Shown here one piece after another: positions 8,101-15,309 of a stretch of 18,508 nt of DNA (its first letter is position 1; each line of letters starts with the position of its first letter). A program made the position numbers and the translations under genes. The DNA comes from CAZODA01 sp964578485. GTDB taxonomy: Bacteria; Bacteroidota; Bacteroidia; Bacteroidales; Marinilabiliaceae. Where the stretch lies: positions 1-18,508 of the forward strand of contig CAZODA010000055.1 of the NCBI GenBank assembly GCA_964578485.1. The letters are read 5' to 3'. The notes beneath the pieces were generated by a model. That model was not told the origin of the DNA and did no database searches. It saw only the letters and a list, made by a program, of their open reading frames with translations.

Positions 8101-8539
8101 ATAACTTCAAAGTTAAAATTTTTTGGTTATAGACAGTTTATTTATATCCTGTATTAATAAATTAAGATCTTCAAAATGGCAGATCGCCCAAATATAAAAT
8201 TATGACTTTATATACGAAATAATCAATGGGAAGTAGTCCCGGTATTTCCTCTCCCAGTCTCTTTTGCTTGTGATGAAGCCGGGTTTTTTGGTTCCCTTTG
8301 TCAAAAATAAGCTTTCCCTCTTATAATTTCCACGTTTCTACTTTTGGGTTACTGCTAAGATTATTGAGTTTTGCTTCTTGCTAAGTGCCACAAAGTTTTG
8401 CAGCTTTGCGCAGGGCGGGATTTATAGCACTACCTTTCATACAAAACCGAAAGTTCAAATTTAGCACAAATGTGCATACTAAGCACGTCCGACCTGCCAT
8501 TGCTACAAACTGACTACTCTTATTCGTCGGTTTTTTTGT
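8101..8539. other. Gene-free, hairpin-rich spacer between the YkgJ-type and OLD genes
   Basis: No gene is seen. Inverted repeats include CCCGG (8238-8242) with CCGGG (8279-8283) followed by TTTTTT, CAAAG (8391-8395) with CTTTG (8404-8408), GCACA-AA-TGTGC (8464-8475), and CCGAC (8489-8493) with GTCGG (8526-8530) followed by TTTTTTT. The first and last have wide loops of 36 and 32 bases and a T run on the + strand. They may be weak rightward terminators or parts of small RNAs; none is assigned to a known family. Confidence 0.5.
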
Positions 8540-10222
8540 TTATTTAAATTGCTCTACAAATTGTCTTGCGGGTTCTAATTCAGGATCTGTACTTAAGTCC
8601 TTTGTCAAAACTTCACTTACCCATTTCGGTCCGTGGTTGCCAACACTTTTTACAAAGCTCTCAAGTTCGCCAACTTCAAGAATTAGAAAACCTTTTTCTT
8701 TTAGTTTTATTTGAATTCTTTCGAATGCTTTAGTTGCACTACCACTAGGGATATACGCCTTACCAACTTCTTTAGCTTCTGTCCAAGCTGATGCCTTTTT
8801 TAGAATTTTTTGAATTTCATTAATTTTAACTTTTGGAAAAATCCTTTCCTCCGTACTGTTCAAAATTTTTTCAATTTCTTGTTTAACGTCATCTGTAAGA
8901 AATTCTGGTCTTTTTTGCTCAATTTCCATTTTTACAGTTTTCCAGTCATTTTCAATTTCAGTCCAGTTACCACCCAAATCTTCAAATATTTCTTTTAATG
9001 GTTTAATATTGTTCAACACGTCAAAATCAGAAACAACTTTTAATGGAACATTTAATTTTTTCAAAGCCTTAATTGCCGTTGGTATTCTGTGTTTGCCACC
9101 GCAATGGATAAATAATGTGTCAGGTGCAACTGAAGATGTATTATCAAATTGTGAGGACAAAATAGCTGAAAAAAATCTACAATCTGAATCACTTTCGCAA
9201 ATGACTACACCTGAATGAAACAGTCCATTTAAAACATTTGAATGCCGTAAAAGTGAATCATTCCAAATGCTGTCTATATCTAAACTTGTTAATAAACTAA
9301 CTCTATTTATTGTGCCTTCTCGTTGTATGCGAATAATCTTTAGGTTTTTGATGTTTGCGTCTAATAATCCTTTTAGAAAATCTTCACTATGAGTTGCTAA
9401 GAATAATTGTCTTACTGATGGTAAATCTTTAGCAAGCATTTTACCTAAAAGTCTTGCTTGGGGTGGATGTAAAAATGCTTCTGGTTCATCAATTAAAAGA
9501 ATCGAATGATTAGAAATGAATGCGTTTAAAAGTACACCAACAAAACTTCTCATTCCGTCCCCTTGTTCGTGTAATAAATCTAATTTTTCTAATTCTCTTA
9601 GGTAAGATAACAAAACTCTGTCTTCGCTAACTTTAGGAATAGGTTTCTCTCCAACATACAATGGAACTTCACTTCCAGCATTCCTATGAACAATTAAGTC
9701 TGTACCAAATGCTTGTCTAAAATAATCATTAAACCTTTGTTCTTGGGTCTCATCTTTTTGTAAAAAGTGAATTGGGTGTTGAATAGCTTGTGTAGTTAGC
9801 TTTATATTTTGTGGTGGATTTGCAGCTTGAATTCTTTGCTCCGTAGATAGGGTATTTACAAATAATAAAAACAACTCACTTAGTCCGTTCTTACAATTTG
9901 ACCAATAATTTCTAGCGTTGGGTTCATAAATGTTATAACCAAAACCTTGATAATGAGGATGAGGATTTTCACCATGGTATATTAAAGAATGAGATTGTAA
10001 ATAATTAAAAAACTCAGTTTCGTCCCCTTCTTTTTCTATGGTTATGTCTTTTATAACTTTTCCTTTGTTGTTTTTTGTTCTAAGTAGAGTTGCAGCTTCT
10101 TTTAAGGAAGCACTTTTCCCAGCGTTATTGGGGCCAACAAAAACAACAATGTCGTTTTTCTCAAATTGTAAAGTGGTATCATCACTAAATTTTATCTCAC
10201 TTATCCAAACTCTTGCTGCCAT
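8540..10222 (-). CDS. OLD-family ATPase with TOPRIM nuclease domain
   Basis: A 560-residue protein with an N-terminal ABC-type ATPase and a C-terminal TOPRIM domain, as in OLD nucleases. Visible are Walker A GPNNAGKS (30-37), a signature-like GDGMRSFVG (221-229), Walker B ILLIDEPE (241-248) with D245 and E246, and the switch His in ATHSEDF (H278). The TOPRIM part has E343 in VVICESDSDCRFF, GGK at 375-377 and D399/D401 in VSDFDVLN, the expected metal-binding acids. OLD proteins cleave DNA under ATP control; several give phage resistance. No UvrD-like helicase (GajB) is adjacent, so this looks like a stand-alone class 1-type OLD rather than Gabija. A predicted group II intron lies 62 bases upstream in its leader. 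Substrate and trigger are unknown. Confidence 0.88.
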   Translation of the reverse strand: MAARVWISEIKFSDDTTLQFEKNDIVVFVGPNNAGKSASLKEAATLLRTKNNKGKVIKDITIEKEGDETEFFNYLQSHSLIYHGENPHPHYQGFGYNIYEPNARNYWSNCKNGLSELFLLFVNTLSTEQRIQAANPPQNIKLTTQAIQHPIHFLQKDETQEQRFNDYFRQAFGTDLIVHRNAGSEVPLYVGEKPIPKVSEDRVLLSYLRELEKLDLLHEQGDGMRSFVGVLLNAFISNHSILLIDEPEAFLHPPQARLLGKMLAKDLPSVRQLFLATHSEDFLKGLLDANIKNLKIIRIQREGTINRVSLLTSLDIDSIWNDSLLRHSNVLNGLFHSGVVICESDSDCRFFSAILSSQFDNTSSVAPDTLFIHCGGKHRIPTAIKALKKLNVPLKVVSDFDVLNNIKPLKEIFEDLGGNWTEIENDWKTVKMEIEQKRPEFLTDDVKQEIEKILNSTEERIFPKVKINEIQKILKKASAWTEAKEVGKAYIPSGSATKAFERIQIKLKEKGFLILEVGELESFVKSVGNHGPKWVSEVLTKDLSTDPELEPARQFVEQFK

Positions 10223-10266
10223 ATAATTATCTCTTTAGTTTTTTGTTGTACTTTATTATAGGGTTG

Positions 10267-10934
10267 CTAGTACCTTTTGACCAGGTCGAGTAGGAAAGGC
10301 ATTTCAGTCTAAGCATCTCACAGAACTATACGTAAACCACTCGAGTCTCACAGTCTTTTCTTCCTACCGTTTAACACCAACTTAGTTACTAAATAAGCAG
10401 CGGGAAGCGGTTTTGTACCTACTACTCTTGAAAGCCGCCTACTATCATCTTTTATACAGCATTGACTAACTTACAAGATTAGTCATTCACAGTACATCTT
10501 GGTGGTAGGGCGGTTAGCGGGGCGACGTTTTTGTCAGTCGAGACAAAAGTTGATGCAGATGATAAACTCCCAAAATCATATTTTTCAGTCCGACTAGTGT
10601 CAAGCCTTTGTTGAGCCGGTTTTGTTCAACAAGGGTTTCATTTCATGCCCGTTTGGCAAAACGAAACCTTAGTTATTAGCGGTTCGGCATTGTGTTTTAG
10701 CAATAGTCATCAATTGTATCAGCTCCTATCCATTCAAGTCCTTGTACAAGAGTAAACTGTTTTTCTGCCCCGTCTTTCATGAAAAAAGTCACAAGACTTT
10801 TATGAACGAAAACATTTTTTTGAAAAACAAAATTTACTACTGCTTTTCAAAAGTCAATAAGGCATTTAAACTCACACCTTGCTGCGGATACGGGCAATAA
10901 GATTAGTACCTGACATATCAATGTTTGAGGGCAT
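10267..10934 (-). CDS. Mini-ORF interrupted by the group II intron (exons 10934-10878 and 10284-10267)
   Basis: Exon 1 starts at an ATG at 10934 and encodes MPSNIDMSGTNLIARIRSK up to the intron. If the intron ends in CGAC, exon 2 continues in frame with LVKRY and a TAG stop, giving 24 codons. If the splice falls one base later, the frame instead runs WSKGTSNPIIKYNKKLKR and stops four bases before the OLD ATG. Either would place a short peptide in the leader of the OLD transcript. No homologue is recognised and the ORF could be chance, or the remnant of a gene into which the intron inserted. The insertion site is TATCCGCAGCAAG. Confidence 0.3.
10285..10877 (-). ncRNA. Predicted ORF-less group II intron
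   Basis: About 593 bases on the - strand, starting GTGTGAG (the GUGYG 5' consensus) and ending CCTACTCGAC. The 3' part reads ACGTATAGTTC TGTGAGATG, the usual domain V right arm running into domain VI, and the A in CCTACTC is a candidate branch point 7 bases from the end. Base pairing supports the exon contacts: CTTGTTG (10627-10633) can pair with the last seven exon bases CAGCAAG (10878-10884, one G-U), and GGATA (10727-10731) with TATCC (10886-10890). That is EBS1 and EBS2 in the right order. Several internal hairpins occur, such as TGACTAA/TTAGTCA and TTTTGTC/GACAAAA. There is no intron-encoded reverse transcriptase, so mobility would need a helper protein. The left arm of domain V seems altered (AGAC instead of a clean AGC triad), so activity is uncertain. 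Confidence 0.75.
10323..10357 (-). ncRNA. Group II intron domain V (catalytic hairpin), possibly degenerate
   Basis: The - strand right arm ACGTATAGTTC is close to the conserved ACGUACGGUUC. The left arm AAGACTGTG pairs with it only if one base is bulged, and the catalytic AGC triad reads AGAC. The apical AGAC/GTTT can pair. The conserved GAAA-type tetraloop is not seen. This is either a divergent subclass or decay. Confidence 0.6.
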
Positions 10935-11200
10935 GAAATTTCTACCTTCCTTTTATTATGACATATTACTGCCGTAGTTATTCAGCAGCCCCAATAAATC
11001 CAAAACAAGATGTTAAATTTTAACACATACTCATAAAAAACATTAGCTTTATGTCAGAAATCTCACTTTTTAGTTAAAATCAGGCTTTGAAGCGCTTCGG
11101 TTAAATTTCTCATTCGTATTATATAAATAGAAAAGCAAAATTCTAAAAATGAAAGATATTATATAGATCAAAAAAAAATTAAACATAAAAACAAATTACT
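10935..11200. other. Gene-free region between the OLD leader and the PD-(D/E)XK gene
   Basis: No reading frame of credible length is seen on either strand, and no tRNA or terminator is recognised. The two flanking genes diverge, so both promoters probably lie here, but no exact TAnnTTTG element was found in either orientation. Confidence 0.45.
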
Positions 11201-12241
11201 ATGGAGACAGCAGAAATTGATGCAAAGAAATTTGGTCTTGAATTGGAAAAGACAGTTAATGACACACAGCAAATAATAGTAAAAGAAGAAAACAAGAAAG
11301 AATGGTTAGGAAGGTATAGCGGGTACGTTAAAGCATTATCAGCAAAAATGGATAGCATTAAAACTAATAGTAAATATTTCCATGAATGGGCCCCTTTATA
11401 TTTTTATTTATCAATTTCTAATGCCAAAATTGCCAAAACTACTTTGACACTTGATGTACGGTATCGCGGACAAAAAATCGCAACGTTAAAATCCAAGAAA
11501 AGTAGCGTTACAATTTCAACCAAAGTTAAAGTTGGGACAAATTGGTTATTTGAAAGAAATAATAGAGATTTTAATTGTAATATTGAATTAGACAATGATA
11601 ATTGGCGAAGTGAGAAAGCAAAACAGTTTAGACAGCATTTTTCAAAAAATCCTCCTAGAAATAACACAAAAAATAATAAGAGCAATGAAGAGCATAATAT
11701 TGAAAGCTTGTTAGTTACCGAATTGTCAAAAAAGTCAAGTGTTGACAAGCAAATATTAAATGTTCAGACAGTTGATTTCGAAAACTTTAGAGTTTCAGTA
11801 AAAACTCCAATTAGTGCAAGCAAAAAAAATGGAATAACATATTCAGGTCACAAAGGAGGAAGTATTGATATATTGGCAAGAACAGGTAGAGGGAGAGGTA
11901 CTTATCTAACAGTAATTGAAGTTAAAGATGAAAATAATAATAATGAACCACCTAAAACAGCATTAAAACAGGCAATCAGGTATTCTGTATTTATTCGTGA
12001 ACTTCTACGATCCGAAATTGGTAATGCTTGGTATGAACTTTTTGGATTTGGTAGGGAAGTACCAAAATCCCAATTAACAATTCGTGTTGCTTGCGCAATG
12101 CCTGATAATAACTCCGATAAGTCATTTGCTAATTTAAAACTGCCAGTAGGAAATGACGTACTTGAGTGCCATTTCATCTATTTCAAATATGATAAAGAGA
12201 ATAACAAGCTAACCAACTTCCAGACATCTTTAAAACGATGA
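11201..12241 (+). CDS. PD-(D/E)XK-superfamily nuclease, probably defence or repair related
   Basis: A 346-residue protein. The C-terminal half carries the PD-(D/E)XK core: D223 in GGSIDILAR, then VIEVKDE with E240 and K242 (the ExK motif), and further on a helix with Q257 and Y261 (ALKQAIRYSVFI), the QxxxY pattern typical of RecB/Cas4-like nucleases. E168 in IESLLVTEL may be the motif I acid. Residues 1-150 are an Ig-like or beta-rich domain of no recognised family, with a lysine-rich linker (KNNKSNEEHN) before the nuclease. The ATG at 11201 follows an AT-rich stretch. A hairpin follows the stop and the metallo-beta-lactamase gene begins 74 bases later on the same strand, suggesting joint transcription or at least co-inheritance. 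DNA is the most likely substrate; the specificity is unknown. Confidence 0.7.
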   Translation: METAEIDAKKFGLELEKTVNDTQQIIVKEENKKEWLGRYSGYVKALSAKMDSIKTNSKYFHEWAPLYFYLSISNAKIAKTTLTLDVRYRGQKIATLKSKKSSVTISTKVKVGTNWLFERNNRDFNCNIELDNDNWRSEKAKQFRQHFSKNPPRNNTKNNKSNEEHNIESLLVTELSKKSSVDKQILNVQTVDFENFRVSVKTPISASKKNGITYSGHKGGSIDILARTGRGRGTYLTVIEVKDENNNNEPPKTALKQAIRYSVFIRELLRSEIGNAWYELFGFGREVPKSQLTIRVACAMPDNNSDKSFANLKLPVGNDVLECHFIYFKYDKENNKLTNFQTSLKR

Positions 12242-12242
12242 A

Positions 12243-12271
12243 AATAATTTGCACACAAGTGCATGATTATT
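12243..12271 (+). other. Hairpin just after the PD-(D/E)XK gene stop
   Basis: AATAAT and TGCAC pair with GTGCA and ATTATT around the 4-base loop ACAA (12255-12258). No T run follows, so it is more likely an RNA processing or attenuation structure between two co-transcribed genes than a strong terminator. Function is inferred. Confidence 0.4.
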
Positions 12272-12315
12272 GACATGGGAGTTCCATCAGACCAATAACA
12301 AATATAGACACACAA

Positions 12316-13605
12316 ATGAAACTAACAATCCATAGGGGCTCTAATCAAATTGGCGGTAATATTGTCGAAATAAAGAGTGAAGGTTATAGGGTATTTATCG
12401 ACTTTGGTGAACAGCTTCCCGGAACCATCTCCGGGGAGCTAGAGCCAATCTACGGCTTAACTTATGGTGACGTGTCAAAAAGTGCTCTGTTTATATCTCA
12501 TTACCATCAGGATCATATTGGTATGATTAACGATACCGAACCAAATCTGCCAATTTATATTGGTAAAACAGCAATTGAGATATATCGCCTTTTACAGGAA
12601 AGGCTTTCCAAAACTCCTAATGCTATAGCTGCAGAGAAACCTAAAGCAATCCTAAAAAGGCTTGAGTCAGTTAACACTTTTAAGGCAAAGGATAAAATTA
12701 AAGTAGGCGGGATAACCATTACACCGCTATTTACAGATCACTCTGCTCTTGATGCGTATATGTTTGTGATTGAGGCTGAGAATGTACGGGTGCTTTACAC
12801 AGGCGATTTCCGTGGCCATGGCTTTAGGAGCAAAGGTCTGAGATCTTTATCAGTATATGCTCAAAATATAGATTATATAATTGCAGAAGGCACAAATATT
12901 AATAGGCAAGGAGAAGCTTTGCAAACAGAGCGAGAACTTCAGAACATATTTAGAACTCGTTTCAAAAATAATAAACATAACTTTGTTTTTGTTTCATCCA
13001 CGAATATTGATAGGATTTTTTCCATTTATCATGCAGCAAAAGATGCCGGATTATGCTTTGTATGTGATAACTATCAAACAGAAATAATGAAAACTGTTTC
13101 TAGCAATCATAAACAAGACACCAGCTTTTATGATATTGATTACCTTCAAAATAAAAACAGCAAAGGTAGATTCTTTAAGTTACACTATAATGAACAAGGA
13201 CTATTCTCTTTTGAAGGCAACTTGCGACCCTATCTTGAAAGACATGGCTTTTGCATGCTGATAAGGCAAAACGATGCTTTTAAACCGCTTTTGGAAGAAT
13301 ACGGTAAATCGAATGAAACAAAAATATACTATTCGATGTGGAAAGGATATTTAGATAAAGAAAATTCAGCATTTAACAAATCACTTTACGATTTCCTTGA
13401 ACCTTTTGCGATAGAGCATTTGCACACAAGCGGGCATGCTGATATAAAGGCTTTAGATGAAGTATTTGACATAGTAAGGCCCAATGCTGGAATTATTCCA
13501 ATTCACACAGAATATCCAGAAAAGTTTAAGGAGATATTTCCGAAGTATAGGATTTTTGAATCAAACGATGGCAAAGAAATTAATCTTATGTTAAATAAAG
13601 CCTAA
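12316..13605 (+). CDS. RNase J-like metallo-beta-lactamase/beta-CASP nuclease
   Basis: A 429-residue protein of the metallo-beta-lactamase fold. The zinc ligands are in ISHYHQDHIG (H62, H64, D66, H67), in TDHSA (H142) and in YTGDFRGHG (D164). After a beta-CASP insertion (about 180-370) the C-terminal motifs are SGHAD (H374) and IPIHTEYPEKF (H397), the latter equivalent to the RNase J/CPSF motif C. The family cleaves RNA, sometimes DNA. It is a short form, without the RNase J C-terminal domain, so a dedicated accessory nuclease is more likely than the housekeeping RNase J. It is followed after two bases by a SLOG-domain gene that is now broken, a pairing that suggests a nucleotide signal-sensing partner; that link is inference. 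Confidence 0.83.
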   Translation: MKLTIHRGSNQIGGNIVEIKSEGYRVFIDFGEQLPGTISGELEPIYGLTYGDVSKSALFISHYHQDHIGMINDTEPNLPIYIGKTAIEIYRLLQERLSKTPNAIAAEKPKAILKRLESVNTFKAKDKIKVGGITITPLFTDHSALDAYMFVIEAENVRVLYTGDFRGHGFRSKGLRSLSVYAQNIDYIIAEGTNINRQGEALQTERELQNIFRTRFKNNKHNFVFVSSTNIDRIFSIYHAAKDAGLCFVCDNYQTEIMKTVSSNHKQDTSFYDIDYLQNKNSKGRFFKLHYNEQGLFSFEGNLRPYLERHGFCMLIRQNDAFKPLLEEYGKSNETKIYYSMWKGYLDKENSAFNKSLYDFLEPFAIEHLHTSGHADIKALDEVFDIVRPNAGIIPIHTEYPEKFKEIFPKYRIFESNDGKEINLMLNKA

Positions 13606-13607
13606 AT

Positions 13608-13931
13608 ATGAAAGTAGCAATAGTTGGTTCGCGTAAGTTTGATGATAAGAGTGTTTTTATGTGGTTCCTTAGATGATATCACAATAATCTTTTTACCGAT
13701 GACTCTATTGAGATAGCATCTGGTGGAGCAAAAGGCACTCATGATACGATTGCGAAATTCCATAAATTAAACAAGCCAATCTATCACTATAGCGTTGATG
13801 ATGAAAGTATAATGGTTGAACTTTTATCAGGCCATTCCGATTTTCTAATACAAATGGCGAGAGACATGAGATGTATCGGTATATCAGATAGTGGTATTAG
13901 CGATGATTGTGAACTGGTACGGTTTGACTGA
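13608..13931 (+). pseudogene. SLOG-domain protein gene broken by an in-frame TGA
   Basis: From the ATG at 13608, two bases after the metallo-beta-lactamase stop, the frame encodes MKVAIVGSRKFDDKSVFMWFLR, then a TGA at 13674-13676, then continues in frame from YHNNLF to a TGA at 13929-13931. IVGSRKF at the start and IASGGAKGTHDTIAKF later are the Rossmann-like and GGAxGxD-type motifs of SLOG (DUF2493/DprA-like) nucleotide-binding proteins. Without the stop the protein would have about 107 residues, close to the family's size. The intact motifs suggest recent inactivation or a sequencing error. Known SLOG proteins bind nucleotides or nucleotide-derived signals; the ligand here is unknown. Confidence 0.7.
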
Positions 13932-14004
13932 AATACCTAACATGGTCAAACCAAAATAACCATATATTATAAGCAGAAAGAAATAATTCTAAAAATTCTT
14001 GATT

Positions 14005-14223
14005 ATGGGTGATCTTACAAATTTTGTGTCTCTCCGAAGAAGAGCTACTTGAGGAAATAAATCTAACAAAAAGGATATAGTTGGAATCATTTTTACAGGT
14101 GAGTTCCCAGAATTGGATGAACAGCTGGTTGAAATAGAGGTTCTTAAAAGTTTTAATGTTGACGAAATCGAAAAAATCATCTCTGTCGGGAAAAAAGAAA
14201 AGACCTTTAAGTATGCAATTTGA
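14005..14223 (+). pseudogene. Decayed reading frame of unknown origin
   Basis: From 14005 one frame reads MGDLTNFVSLRRRAT, then TGA, then GNKSNKKDIVGIIFTGEFPE and on to a stop at 14221-14223, inside the start of the right long repeat. In the neighbouring frame the sequence around 14030-14070 reads LSEEELLEEINLTKR, which joins sensibly to KKDIVGIIFTGEF if one base is gained or lost in the A-rich run near 14070. So a single frameshift, rather than the TGA, may be the true lesion. The C-terminus (EIEVLKSFNVDEIEKIISVG) looks like an ordinary folded domain. No family is recognised. Confidence 0.45.
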
Positions 14224-14495
14224 ATATATGTTTTAATGTACGAAATTCAGCAAGATCAGCCACCTTGTAATTCATAATTTATTTATGAGTTTCGGGTTTC
14301 ATGTTTCGAGTTTCGAATCATCAGTGATCAATCATATTTCGTAATTGATCATTCGTGCGTTTCGGCTCCGCTCTCCCGTCTCCCGCTCTCGGCAAGCCTC
14401 GGCGGGATTTCGCTATGCTCAAAACAAACAGAATGGAGTTTCGTAATTCGTAATTGATTTTTCATTCGTGGAAAAATAATTGCATTACCAATGAA

Positions 14496-14513
14496 GACAG
14501 GGCATGCCCTGTC
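14496..14513. repeat. 18-bp perfect palindrome (REP-like), right copy
   Basis: Identical to 6731-6748, GACAGGGCATGCCCTGTC, followed by TCTAC. It lies about 240 bases past the stop of the Spy-like gene on its transcription path and could form a transcript-end hairpin. Confidence 0.85.
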
Positions 14514-14702
14514 TCTACGACATTAAAATTATTTAATTTGCGGAAATAAAATAATTCGTGAAAATTTGCGAAAATTCGTTGACTAATTCGTAATTGATAA
14601 TTTGGGCGTTTCGAGTTTCGGGTTTCGAGTTTCGGGTTTCGTAATTGATAACTAAATCCGAAATGGACACGACATGTCTTGTCCCTACAGATTACTGTTT
14701 AC

Positions 14703-14758
14703 TGATGACTGATCATTGATGACTGATCATTGATGACTGATCATTGATGGCTGATCAC
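14703..14758. repeat. 14-base tandem repeat, four copies, overlapping the Spy-like stop codon
   Basis: TGATGACTGATCAT occurs three times head to tail, followed by the variant TGATGGCTGATCAC. The last copy contains the TGA stop of the Spy-like gene (14755-14757 on the - strand). The left long repeat has one copy (7215-7228), so three units were gained or lost. TGATCA is itself palindromic. Confidence 0.9.
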
Positions 14759-15309
14759 TGAAAATTCGTAATTGATTCGGGGGTATTGCGATTAAAGTAT
14801 GGGCCTCTCCTAAACCGACCTCTTCTACCCTGTTGCCATTGTCGTCCTCTTTGCAGAGACGGTATATTTTGCATTTCTTTAAACAAAACGCTAAGTTTTT
14901 CTGCCTGTTCTTCTGTACAAAGTTTTTGCAAGGAAAAGAAATGATTAATAGTTAGCTTTTTTATCTCTTCTTGAATTTGTCCAATTTCATGTGCAAATTC
15001 AAACATTTTTTCTTTGTCAGGGTCGGTTTCAGAGAATCCATTTAAAATTGCCAGTTCCATACGGTTAAGCTCATTGATGTATTCATGCAATTGCATTCGA
15101 TATTCTTGTTCCAATGCATGAAATTCCTCAAATTGCCGGGGACTGAGGTCCAAATAATTAACCATGCGATTAAAACCTCGTCCGATGGTAACATCAATTT
15201 CAGTGGTTTGAGTTTCCAAATCATCTTTTTTTAGAAACTGATAAACTGATAGGCCCAATACAAGAGCCAATATTATCAATAACCCGAAAATAAAATTTTT
15301 ACTCTTCAT
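14755..15309 (-). CDS. Spy/CpxP-like periplasmic protein
   Basis: A predicted inner-membrane-anchored periplasmic protein of about 184 residues from the ATG at 15309; a TTG at 15318 would add three. One N-terminal hydrophobic helix (FIFGLLIILALVLGLSVYQF) is followed by a long helical region with LSPRQFEEFHALEQEYR and CTEEQAEKLSVLFKEM, the spaced LxxxQ pattern of the Spy/CpxP/heavy-metal-sensor family. The C-terminus is basic and repetitive (RRGRFRRG). Relatives act as periplasmic chaperones or stress sensors. Its start overlaps the end of the anti-sigma gene by 11 bases, so the three genes form an operon and the protein may feed envelope stress into the sigma/anti-sigma pair. The last 27 codons lie in the right long repeat. 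Confidence 0.75.
   Translation of the reverse strand: MKSKNFIFGLLIILALVLGLSVYQFLKKDDLETQTTEIDVTIGRGFNRMVNYLDLSPRQFEEFHALEQEYRMQLHEYINELNRMELAILNGFSETDPDKEKMFEFAHEIGQIQEEIKKLTINHFFSLQKLCTEEQAEKLSVLFKEMQNIPSLQRGRQWQQGRRGRFRRGPYFNRNTPESITNFQ

Larger units (their letters stand above)
14212..14838 (+). repeat. Right long direct repeat flanking the accessory island
   Basis: The counterpart of 6519-7323. It includes the TATGCAATTTGAATAT start, a short GTTTCGG series (14606-14642), the CTCTCGGCAAGCCTCGGCGG stretch, the palindrome, the CCGAAATGGACACGACATGT stretch and, at its right end, the true last 27 codons and stop of the Spy-like gene. Inside it a 14-base unit is repeated four times where the left copy has one. 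From 14224 to 14754 there is no gene. This copy joins the Spy-like gene without a break, so it is the more likely ancestral position. Confidence 0.85.

Noticed and set aside
8540..12241. Gabija system (GajA/GajB)
   Set aside because: The OLD protein resembles GajA in layout, but no UvrD-like helicase is present; the neighbouring PD-(D/E)XK gene is on the opposite strand across the intron region.
13674..13676. TGA recoding (selenocysteine or alternative code)
   Set aside because: Other genes here end normally in TGA (PD-(D/E)XK and Spy-like genes), and no selenocysteine insertion element is evident after the codon, so mutation or base error is simpler.
13989..14180. A 63-residue - strand frame antisense to the decayed frame
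   Set aside because: It has a low-complexity Ser/Leu composition and lies opposite a more protein-like sense reading.
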